Shown piece by piece: positions 7,701 to 12,595 of a stretch of DNA of 12,595 bases. A model generated the notes under the pieces. It worked only from the letters and a program-made list of their open reading frames with translations, was not told where the DNA came from and ran no database searches. This DNA comes from Nostoc cf. edaphicum LEGE 07299 (GTDB lineage: Bacteria; Cyanobacteriota; Cyanobacteriia; Cyanobacteriales; Nostocaceae). Both the position numbers and the translations under genes were made by a program. The DNA is taken from the NCBI RefSeq assembly GCF_015207245.1, contig NZ_JADEXF010000015.1:1-12595 (forward strand). Direction: 5' to 3'. Every line of letters starts with the position of its first letter. Within the stretch, counting starts at the first letter, position 1.

Positions 7701-8925
7701 CGGCTGCCAGCACACGATCGCGATCTTTAGGGTGGACTCGCGCGGCAAACATCTCGAATGAACCGTCAAATTCTCCTGGTTCCAGTCCAAACAAGGCTTC
7801 CAGGTTATCCGACCAGGAAATTTTTCCCGTTTGGATGTTCCAGTTCCACGTTCCCATCCGAGAGGCTGATAGTGCCAATCGCAGCCGTTCTTGGCTCTGG
7901 CGTAGTTCTACTTCTACCTGTTGGCGTTCTTTTAGTTCGCGCTGTGCCTGCTGATACAGTTCTGCCTGTCGTAAAGCGATACTCATCTGAGTTGCCAACT
8001 CTTTAAGCAAGTCAATTTCTAAGGGCTGCCAAAACCGAGGGGAGGTGCAATGATGAGCAATTAGCAATCCCCAAAACTGGTTATCTTGCAGAATTGGTAC
8101 AACCAGATGAGCTTTGATTTGAAACTGCGTCAACAATTCACCGTGGCATGGGTCAATACTGCTATCGTGAATATTTGATACTGCCGTTACTTGCCCCTGA
8201 TAATAGCGTTCGATATAATTTTTGATAAAGGCGGGATCGTACCTGACAGGTTGAAGTCGATTCGAGGCGATGTAGCTCTCAGCCAAACAAGGATCGTAGA
8301 TAGTAGACGAGAGCAGCGATCGCCACTCTGCCCCAACCGATTCTGCTATTACTGTGCCATTACCATCAGGTTTTAACTGAAAAACCAAGACGCGATCGGT
8401 GTGCAGAAATTCTCGCACTTCGGCTACAGTTGTCTGAAGAATTTCATCCAGATTTAGCGATTGGTGAATTTTTTGGGTAATATGTGAGACTACGCGCTCT
8501 CGTTCAATACGCTGTTGTAGTTGGGTGCGTAGCTGCACTGTTTCAATTGCTCCATTTACCGCTATTTGCAGCCCTTCTGGAGTAATTTGCCCTTTGACAA
8601 GATAATCTTGTGCGCCCGCTTTGATCGCCTTAACTGCGATCGCCTCATTGCCCTGCCCAGTGACGACAATCACGGGTAGGCAAGGCTGTTGCATTGAGGG
8701 TTGCAATTGTGCCAGAAATTCTAGTCCGTCTAGGTCGGGCAATCGATAATCAAGCAATACTACATCGGGCTGATGTTGCTGCCAAAGTTCTAGCCCTTGT
8801 TGTCCCAGCGTTGCTTCTAGGATAGTGTACGAATATTCGCGATCGCGCAGTAAATACCGCCGATAGAGTTCTCGATCTTCTGGGGAATCATCGACAATTA
8901 AGAGAGCGCGCTGTTGCTGAGACAT
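4798..8925 (-). CDS. Hybrid histidine kinase REC-GAF-PASx5-HisKA-HATPase-REC (1375 aa)
   Basis: This is a large soluble phosphorelay sensor; no membrane segment is seen. Domains in order: receiver (about 7-128; acidic pair Asp12/Asp13, phospho-acceptor Asp59, Thr89, Lys111); cyanobacteriochrome-type GAF (about 157-318) with 'DPCL' (211-214) and 'CH' (260-261); five PAS/PAC units (about 345-465, 472-592, 601-725, 733-851, 858-978), most ending in a D-I-T/S-x-R-K-type linker; HisKA (about 1004-1072) with His1014 in 'SHELRSPL'; HATPase_c with N-box Asn1130, G1 'DTGKG' (1158-1162) and G2 'GLGLGLAI'; C-terminal receiver (about 1249-1370; Asp1299, Thr1331, Lys1353). All phospho-transfer residues are intact. 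Cys260-His261 is where cyanobacteriochromes attach bilin, so light sensing is possible but unproven. It follows the relics of a phytochrome kinase and a response regulator on the same strand. The ribosome site before ATG 8925 is weak. Confidence 0.95.
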   Translation of the reverse strand: MSQQQRALLIVDDSPEDRELYRRYLLRDREYSYTILEATLGQQGLELWQQHQPDVVLLDYRLPDLDGLEFLAQLQPSMQQPCLPVIVVTGQGNEAIAVKAIKAGAQDYLVKGQITPEGLQIAVNGAIETVQLRTQLQQRIERERVVSHITQKIHQSLNLDEILQTTVAEVREFLHTDRVLVFQLKPDGNGTVIAESVGAEWRSLLSSTIYDPCLAESYIASNRLQPVRYDPAFIKNYIERYYQGQVTAVSNIHDSSIDPCHGELLTQFQIKAHLVVPILQDNQFWGLLIAHHCTSPRFWQPLEIDLLKELATQMSIALRQAELYQQAQRELKERQQVEVELRQSQERLRLALSASRMGTWNWNIQTGKISWSDNLEALFGLEPGEFDGSFEMFAARVHPKDRDRVLAAVNRAVATGEDYDIEFRVVYPNGTIRWALSQGKVFYDQDGQPIQMAGIDLDITERKQSAETLRESEERFRQLAENIDAVFWIREVLENRVSYVSPAYKRLWGLNPQELYQGQQAWGDRIHPEDREAIDRAFHEKAVAGKFDEEYRIILPNGSIRWVHDRCFPLRDETGEIYRFAGIAEDISERKQVEQALRNSEERFRTSVENMLDCFGIYQAVRNEQGQIVDFVTEYVNSAACFNNEMTYEQQIGRGLCELLPGHRESGLFDEYCQVVETGQPLIKDSLIYEDEYGKQRLVRAFDIRVAKCGDGFVATWRDITVRQQTEIALRQSEEFKNRILDSSPDCIKVLSLDGRLLYMNTGGLCLMEIDDLNSYLNTEWLGFWAGSSRRQAEEALAATKTGKVSIFRGYCPTAKGTPKWWEVVVSPILDGSGQLERILLISRDITDRKKIELLLQESEARLKLAYKATQSGLWDWDITRNRVHVSEEYINLFGLDPTTKEITYELWLSCLHPDDHTSANEAVSHTIQQQQEYYEDDYRIIHPDGIRWLASRGQVFYDAAGNAVRMVGNVQDITARKQAEIERDRLFQLEQAARAEAERANRIKDEFLAILSHELRSPLNPILGWTKLLQTRKFSATKTAEALATIERNAKLQTQLIDDLLDVAKILRGKLSIDAAPVNLPFVIESALDTVNTAALSKSIVLHSVLPNIGQVSGDSNRLQQIVWNLLSNAIKFTPKGGRVETRLERVDDLAQIIVSDTGKGINPDFLPYIFESFRQEDVSITRKYGGLGLGLAIVRQLVEAHGGTITAVSPGEGLGATFTVQLPLLNVEPEIKQIDELPQPALELTGIRVLAVDDDPDARELVTVLLTEYGAKVLTVASATEVLANLESFQPDVLVSDIGMPKVDGYSLIQQIRALTPEKGGKIPAIALTAYARVEDSQLVISSGYQLHLTKPLDPEELVQAVVALAHSKLMPI

Positions 8926-9060
8926 TGTGAATTAATTAATCAAGTAGATGTTAACCCACATTCCGCAGGTTGACATAGAAAATTGACATTTTTCAAGAAA
9001 TGGTCAAACCCTTATGATGCCAGGATTTTAGCATATTTGATAGATTTATTGGTTCGCTTT

Positions 9061-9141
9061 TTACATCTGCTTTGCGGGCGAATCATCGACAATTAAAAGT
9101 AGTGGCTTTTCCGGGATCGGGGAGGCTGAAATTTGAGTCAT
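9061..9141 (-). pseudogene. 5' fragment of a response-regulator gene
   Basis: ATG at 9141-9139 overlaps the TGA of the upstream kinase remnant as ATGA, the usual coupling of a kinase with its receiver gene. It encodes 'MTQISASPIPEKPLLLIVDD' followed by 'SPAKQM' and then TAA (9063-9061). 'LLLIVDDSPA' is the first strand and acidic pocket of a CheY-like receiver; the phospho-acceptor Asp and the rest of the domain are gone. This is too short to fold as a receiver. It is the 3'-truncated relic of the second gene of a phytochrome-kinase/regulator operon. Confidence 0.7.
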
Positions 9142-9761
9142 GTATTTGCCTCCGCCGACAGGGTAAAATAAAACGTACTACCAACAGTTGGTGTAGATTC
9201 CACCCAAATTCTACCACCATGACGTTCCACAATTTTGCGGGCAATGGTTAACCCTACGCCAGTCCCACCACCAAAGTCATCCCGTCCATGTAAGCGGCGG
9301 AAGATTTGAAAGATTTTGTCGAGATGTTCTTGGGGGATGTCAATACCGTTATCACGAACGTAGAAAGTTACAGAAGTGGGAGCAACTTTGCTTTCCCCAT
9401 TTCCTTCAATAAAACCAATTTCGACCCATTTCTCAGGTTTATCATTGTACTTAATAGCGTTGCTAATCAGGTTGCTGAACAGTTCATTGATCTGAGCGCG
9501 ATCGCATTGAACGCTCTCAAAATCCTCTGCGAGACATTGTTGAATCAGTTGAATATACTTAGTATTGAGTAAATCTGACAGCGGCTTGCCCAGCAATTCA
9601 TCAGGTTGACGACCAACAACTTCTTGACTGTTACTGCTCACCTGAAGGATTTCCAGCGTGGGATCTTGCAAAACCAGTAAAATCCCGTGAGGCTAGATCG
9701 AACTGGGAATGTGAATTGGTTCGCGATCGCAGTTTGTCAAATCAATGATTTCATCAGTCAT
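9138..9761 (-). pseudogene. Phytochrome-type histidine kinase pseudogene (nonsense codon plus large internal deletion)
   Basis: From ATG 9761 the reading is 'MTDEIIDLTNCDREPIHIPS', then SI, a TAG stop at 9695-9693, and on in the same frame 'PHGILLVLQDPTLEILQVSS'. This is the N-terminus of a phytochrome PAS domain, including Cys11 at the biliverdin-attachment position of bacteriophytochromes. TAG stands where the family has Gln (IQPHG), a CAG-to-TAG change. After 'CLAEDFES' the sequence jumps straight to 'QCDRAQINELFSNLISNAIK', the N-box of a HATPase, and continues with 'DNGIDIP', 'GGGTGVGLTIA' and a normal end at 9138. GAF, PHY and the phospho-accepting His region are all missing; the junction lies near 9505-9515. 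A TTG-started frame (9671-9138, 177 aa) stays open but would be an ATPase with no HisKA. It is coupled by ATGA to the response-regulator fragment. Confidence 0.82.
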
Positions 9762-9887
9762 TCTCTGTTTATCCAACTCCTCATTAGAACTCTGGCTTCA
9801 AGGAGGCAGAAACTCTTTCTGTCTGAGATTTTGAGTCCTGCATTTTATACCTGACTTAAAAGCAAACTCCTGTATTCACACTAGCCT

Positions 9888-9909
9888 AGACTCAAACTGG
9901 AGTCTCCAG
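9888..9909 (-). terminator. Overlapping hairpins downstream of xseB
   Basis: Two mutually exclusive inverted repeats share this spot: AGACTC-aaactg-GAGTCT (9888-9905) and CTGGAG-t-CTCCAG (9897-9909). They begin four bases after the xseB stop in the direction of transcription. No run of U follows on the minus strand, so a simple intrinsic terminator is doubtful; a transcript-end or processing structure is possible. Confidence 0.3.
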
Positions 9910-9912
9910 ATG

Positions 9913-10140
9913 CTACTCTTGGCTTAATGTTTCAATCAACAAATCTACCTGCTGTTGTCGCTGCTGCAAAAAACCTTCGCACTGACGCAAATACTCCACA
10001 GCAGTTGCAAATTGGTCAAACACAGCTTCCAATTCCAACTCACCCGCCTCAATGCGAGTAATAATTCCCTCTATTTCAGCAACCTTCGCCTCATAATTCC
10101 AACCTTCCTCAGAACTAGAAGCACCCTTACGTTTAACCAT
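9913..10140 (-). CDS. xseB: Exodeoxyribonuclease VII small subunit
   Basis: This 75-aa protein is the small subunit of exonuclease VII, which degrades single-stranded DNA from either end; several small subunits bind the C-terminal helical part of each XseA. The core '[20 protein letters not shown]' (16-35) followed by '[20 protein letters not shown]' is the family's helical hairpin, and the charged '[14 protein letters not shown]' end is typical. Its length is close to the E. coli protein (80 aa). ATG 10140 overlaps the 3' end of xseA by 8 bp, so translation is probably coupled. The N-terminal '[13 protein letters not shown]' is a non-conserved extension. Confidence 0.93.
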   Translation of the reverse strand: MVKRKGASSSEEGWNYEAKVAEIEGIITRIEAGELELEAVFDQFATAVEYLRQCEGFLQQRQQQVDLLIETLSQE

Positions 10141-11401
10141 TAATCTCTCTGCGTCCTCTGCGCCTCTGCGGTTCGTTCACTTCCATAACCTTCACTTTAA
10201 CCCCACCTTGCCCCAACTGAATCATTAACTCCTCCCCCACAGCCAACTCCGTTGCCGAACGAGCGATCGCTCCATCTTCTCTTCTCACCACCGCATAACC
10301 ACGCTGTAAAACCGCTTTCGGGTCAAGACTAGCCAACTTCTGCCGCAATAATTCTAAATGCTGCGTTGCTTGCTGCGATCGCCCCGTCGTAATTTGCACC
10401 AAATGCTGACGCTTCCAAGCAAGCTTTTCCACTTCCTGCTGCACTTGCCGATCTAACCGCAAACGTCGCAAACGATTGCGCAATACTTGCAGTTTATTCT
10501 CAGCATTTTCTCTAAAGTCATGCACTGCCTCATGTAAAGCCACAACTCGCTGCCGATGTTCAGTATACAATTCTGAAAGTGCTGATACAACCATTTCTGC
10601 TGCCGCAGTCGGTGTATGCACACATACATCTGCAACTAAATCTGCTAAAGATTCATCTCGTTGATGGCCGATACCAGTAATTACAGGAATAGAACAACTA
10701 GCCAACGATCGCACCACTCGTTCATCATTAAAGCAAGCTAATTCTTCCACCGCGCCACCACCCCGCGATAAAATTAGCACTTCGGCGCGTCCATCTCTTT
10801 CCACACGCTCAATTGCCTTAACGATAGATTCTGGCGCTTGATCGCCTTGTACTGTCGCCGGAGAAAACAAAACGTGTAAACCTGGATACCTTTGCTTGAG
10901 AGTTTTTTGAATATCACCCCAAGCAGCCGCAGTTGGTGAAGTGACGACAGCGATCGTTTGGGGATGAGTGGGGAGCGATCGCTTTCTTTGCGCGTCGAAT
11001 AACCCTTCAGCCAGCAAGCGATTTTTGAGTTGTTGATAGCGTAACGCCTGTAAACCAACACCAGCAGGTAGAGTTTGCCAAACTGATAACTGATACTCTC
11101 CCCGTTGCGGATAGACGCGAATGGTGCCCAAAATGATTATTTGTTCGCCAGGAACAGGCATTTGGGCGAGTTTTGGCAATTGGCTATTCCATACTACACA
11201 CTTAATTCCGGCGGTGCGATCGGGATCTTGCAGCGTGAAAAATAAACCGCTGCGATGGTTGTTAGCACTGGAAACTTCGCCAGTTACCCAAACTTGCCGC
11301 AATTGTTCATCTTGCTCTAACAGCAAGCGGATATAGTCAGTTAATCCAGAAACTGAAAGTGCAGTATCGAGAATCAGAGAGTCGGGAAAGTCGAGAGTCA
11401 T
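10133..11401 (-). CDS. xseA: Exodeoxyribonuclease VII large subunit
   Basis: This is the catalytic subunit of exonuclease VII, acting on single-stranded DNA in repair and recombination. From ATG 11401 (422 aa; E. coli 456): N-terminal OB-fold DNA-binding domain (about 17-112, '[20 protein letters not shown]'); catalytic core with '[11 protein letters not shown]' (155-165), '[18 protein letters not shown]' (212-229), '[16 protein letters not shown]' (243-258) and 'TPTAAAEMV' (263-271); a coiled-coil region (about 275-355); and the C-terminal 'GYAVVR' segment (368-373). A TTG one codon upstream (11404) is less likely. The last residues, '[12 protein letters not shown]', lie beyond the conserved end and are encoded by an interspersed repeat also found at 4664-4682. 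The 5' end overlaps the toxin frame by 65 bp and the 3' end overlaps xseB by 8 bp. Confidence 0.95.
   Translation of the reverse strand: MTLDFPDSLILDTALSVSGLTDYIRLLLEQDEQLRQVWVTGEVSSANNHRSGLFFTLQDPDRTAGIKCVVWNSQLPKLAQMPVPGEQIIILGTIRVYPQRGEYQLSVWQTLPAGVGLQALRYQQLKNRLLAEGLFDAQRKRSLPTHPQTIAVVTSPTAAAWGDIQKTLKQRYPGLHVLFSPATVQGDQAPESIVKAIERVERDGRAEVLILSRGGGAVEELACFNDERVVRSLASCSIPVITGIGHQRDESLADLVADVCVHTPTAAAEMVVSALSELYTEHRQRVVALHEAVHDFRENAENKLQVLRNRLRRLRLDRQVQQEVEKLAWKRQHLVQITTGRSQQATQHLELLRQKLASLDPKAVLQRGYAVVRREDGAIARSATELAVGEELMIQLGQGGVKVKVMEVNEPQRRRGRREING
10141..10172 (-). repeat. Interspersed repeat copy forming the 3' end of xseA
   Basis: On the minus strand ACCGCAGAGGCGCAGAGGA (10172-10154) is identical over 19 bases to the intergenic copy at 4664-4682; both copies then continue with similar 'cagagaga' sequence. 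Here it is read in frame as PQRRRG and then R-R-E-I-N of XseA, just before the stop and the xseB start. Confidence 0.7.
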
Positions 11402-11744
11402 CAAAGATGCCTGAAAGCATTAGTGCTGGAGCGATTCTAGCATTTTTAATGAAACCCGAAGTTGAACCGAGTAAACGCTTCAATCTTTTGTAGATATCAT
11501 CATCATTGCGCTTACCGACTAAAATCACTTCTATTAAATCGCGATCGGGAAAATACCTGTAAATAATTCGATATTCACCACTATCAACTCGATATAAACC
11601 CTGATAACCAGATAGCTGCTCACTATCAGCGGGTAAAGGCTCAACATTCAAAGCCAAAACCTTTTTTGCAATCTGTGCTGCTATTTTAGGCTGTAAACCG
11701 TTCAGAAAATCAAGAACAGTTGCTAGACCATCAAGCTTCGCCAT
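11337..11744 (-). CDS. RelE/ParE-superfamily toxin with extended C-terminus
   Basis: Toxins of this family are small, mostly ribosome-dependent mRNA endonucleases neutralised by a Phd- or RelB-like antitoxin. Residues 1-93 form the normal domain: helices 'TVLDFLNGLQPKIAAQIAKK' (9-28), then strands 'GLYRVDSGEYRIIYRY' (49-64) with basic residues Arg52, Arg59 and Arg63, and 'IEVILVGKRNDDDIYKRLKR' (71-90). The expected end is near 'RLLG' (90-93), but the frame continues 42 residues ('STSGFIKNARIAPALMLSGI' onward), low in family character, and ends 65 bp inside xseA. This suggests loss of the original stop or a 3' rearrangement. ATG 11744 overlaps the antitoxin's 3' end by 14 bp, the usual arrangement of a toxin-antitoxin operon. 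Whether the long form is active cannot be told. Confidence 0.82.
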   Translation of the reverse strand: MAKLDGLATVLDFLNGLQPKIAAQIAKKVLALNVEPLPADSEQLSGYQGLYRVDSGEYRIIYRYFPDRDLIEVILVGKRNDDDIYKRLKRLLGSTSGFIKNARIAPALMLSGIFDDSRLSRLSDSRYCTFSFWIN

Positions 11745-12000
11745 TAGCTAAATGCTCTAATGCAGATGTAAAAGCCTCTGTACCAATCATTTTGGAGTGA
11801 CTCAGAGCAACTTCAGCAGCTTGACCGAAAACCATATCCTCTAATTCTTCCAGCCGATTCATTAATTTTTGGTAGCTCTCGGCTGAAATAATCACGTGGC
11901 TAGGCCGTGATTGCTTAGTTAGTAGAACTGGCTCAGTAGCAGCCTTGTCAAAAACCTCACCGTGTTTGTTACGAGCATCTGTGAGAGTGTAGGTCTGCAT
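11731..12000 (-). CDS. Phd/YefM-family antitoxin
   Basis: The protein (89 aa from ATG 12000) begins 'MQTYTLTDARNKHGEVFDKA', the Phd/YefM N-terminal DNA-binding fold, with 'PVLLTKQSRPSHVIISAESY' completing it; the acidic-helical C-terminus (about 47-89) would wrap the toxin. Such antitoxins repress their own operon. An in-frame ATG at 12024 would add 'MSKIVKIA'. I prefer 12000 because conserved residues start there and because the candidate promoter would place transcription within a few bases of 12024. Neither start has a clear Shine-Dalgarno, so this is uncertain. It overlaps the downstream toxin by 14 bp. Confidence 0.87.
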   Translation of the reverse strand: MQTYTLTDARNKHGEVFDKAATEPVLLTKQSRPSHVIISAESYQKLMNRLEELEDMVFGQAAEVALSHSKMIGTEAFTSALEHLANGEA

Positions 12001-12004
12001 AGCA

Positions 12005-12040
12005 ATTTTGACTATTTTAGACATTTTGACTATATTTTAG
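12005..12040 (-). promoter_or_regulatory. Direct repeat at the antitoxin start, possible autoregulatory operator
   Basis: On the minus strand CTAAAATATAGTCAAAAT (12040-12023) is followed at once by CTAAAATAGTCAAAATT (12021-12005): near-identical units differing by a two-base insertion. They cover the predicted -10 and both candidate start codons. Paired sites of this kind are a usual binding place for a Phd-like repressor, but the assignment is inference. Confidence 0.4.
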
Positions 12041-12062
12041 CAGATAACTCTTCTGAACTCAA
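12034..12062 (-). promoter_or_regulatory. Candidate promoter of the toxin-antitoxin operon
   Basis: On the minus strand TTGAGT (12062-12057) and TAAAAT (12039-12034) are exactly 17 bases apart, and the -10 is preceded by TGC, an extended -10. This is the best sigma-70-type match in the window. It points into the antitoxin, and the direct repeat overlaps its -10. Confidence 0.5.
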
Positions 12063-12134
12063 TTCTGGCTCAAGATAATACAGTGTTCATTATTGAATGT
12101 TAGATTTCCCAGCACACATCAAAGCAATAGATGA

Positions 12135-12595
12135 TTACACTATTTGGTTTAATCTTTGCAGAGACTGGAGTAACTGGCTAGGGCGTGCCATTTTCACAGC
12201 AAGATAAAGATTTGGATAGCGAACAAATATATAGTGTTCATATTTATACCAATGCATTTCACCCTTTTCTTTGTTACAAACCTGGCAAATGACCCATAAA
12301 TTCCTGAATTCCATTGATAACCAAGGATACTGTGACCGAGGTAGCTTGTGATCTATCGTCTTGCCACCTTTGTCAGAGTAGTGAGATCCACAAATTGGAC
12401 AATACCAGTTAGAATTTTCTCTTACCCAATCTTTGCTTTCTTGAGTTGTTCCACACTCAAAATCACCATTAATATACCGCCAATAATCGAATTTCCTATA
12501 AGTTTCAAAATCTTCATGAGTTAGCCTGTGATATCGCTTGTTGCCGATTGTGTCCGCAAGCTCAAATAATTCTTTAAGTTCTTTATCTTCAATAT
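12135..12595 (-). CDS. HNH endonuclease, 5' end outside the window
   Basis: The last 152 codons of a gene entering from the right edge; no start is inside. The HNH metal-finger nuclease signature is clear: Cys65-x2-Cys68 ('YCPICGSHY'), Asp81-His82 in 'TIDHKLPRS', Asn98 in 'FRNLWVIC', then Cys103-x2-Cys106-Asn107 and 'KEKGEMHW'. The four cysteines would bind structural zinc, while the DH and Asn residues form the beta-beta-alpha metal catalytic site. Upstream of the finger is a segment of about 60 residues rich in aromatic and acidic residues ('DFETYRKFDYWRY') that I do not recognise. HNH domains occur in restriction, phage and homing nucleases and in stand-alone defence genes; the missing N-terminus would decide. 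It lies just upstream of the antitoxin, on the same strand. Confidence 0.85.
   Translation of the reverse strand, partial: IEDKELKELFELADTIGNKRYHRLTHEDFETYRKFDYWRYINGDFECGTTQESKDWVRENSNWYCPICGSHYSDKGGKTIDHKLPRSQYPWLSMEFRNLWVICQVCNKEKGEMHWYKYEHYIFVRYPNLYLAVKMARPSQLLQSLQRLNQIV

Noticed and set aside
5186..8376. Several plus-strand frames of 60-106 codons opposite the hybrid kinase
   Set aside because: They are antisense to a continuous multi-domain protein and show no recognisable motifs or ribosome sites.
9807..9821. CAGAAA-ctc-TTTCTG hairpin near the phytochrome relic
   Set aside because: It is a short AT-rich stem with a three-base loop and no U tract on either strand; chance is a sufficient explanation.
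10774..11061. 95-codon minus-strand frame inside xseA
   Set aside because: It is out of frame within the conserved XseA core and has no family features.

Overview
The window looks like chromosomal DNA of a filamentous, Nostocales-type cyanobacterium. Signs seen directly are many HIP1 octamers (GCGATCGC) from about 2.7 kb onward, Uma2-family endonuclease and cyanobacterial two-partner-secretion genes, a GAF domain of the cyanobacteriochrome type, a bacteriophytochrome relic, and short interspersed repeats of the 'cgcagaggcgcagagg' kind. The genus cannot be named from sequence alone.

Layout. Positions 1-254 are non-coding with two inverted repeats. Positions 255-2517 hold a two-partner-secretion pair: a severely shortened TpsA/filamentous-haemagglutinin exoprotein (168 aa, signal peptide and C-terminal domain kept, middle lost), overlapping by 11 bp an apparently complete TpsB outer-membrane transporter. 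A Uma2-family PD-(D/E)XK protein follows (2646-3350), then a receiver-less CheB-type methylesterase domain protein with a C-terminal zinc-ribbon-like segment (3530-4540). Convergent to it is a 1375-aa hybrid histidine kinase (8925-4798, minus) with the order REC-GAF-PASx5-HisKA-HATPase-REC. Upstream of that kinase on the same strand lie two relics of a sensory operon: a phytochrome kinase pseudogene (nonsense codon plus large internal deletion, 9761-9138) and, overlapping it by ATGA, the first 26 codons of a response regulator that then hits a stop (9141-9061).

The right part is housekeeping plus accessory genes, all minus: xseB and xseA (both subunits of exonuclease VII, 8-bp overlap), a RelE/ParE-type toxin whose frame runs into the 5' end of xseA, its Phd/YefM-type antitoxin with a good promoter candidate, and the C-terminal 152 codons of an HNH endonuclease cut by the window edge.

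How the parts relate. The TpsA relic and TpsB would form one secretion unit if TpsA is still exported. The intact hybrid kinase appears to be the surviving member of a phytochrome-kinase/response-regulator/hybrid-kinase cluster. Antitoxin, toxin, xseA and xseB overlap or abut and could be read from one transcript. I see no CRISPR array, tRNA or rRNA, no intact insertion sequence, and no clearly new multi-gene system. The most notable items are the degraded-but-open TpsA, the broken photoreceptor operon, the GAF domain with an insert between its two candidate cysteines, the toxin-xseA overlap, and the interspersed repeat that encodes the tail of XseA.
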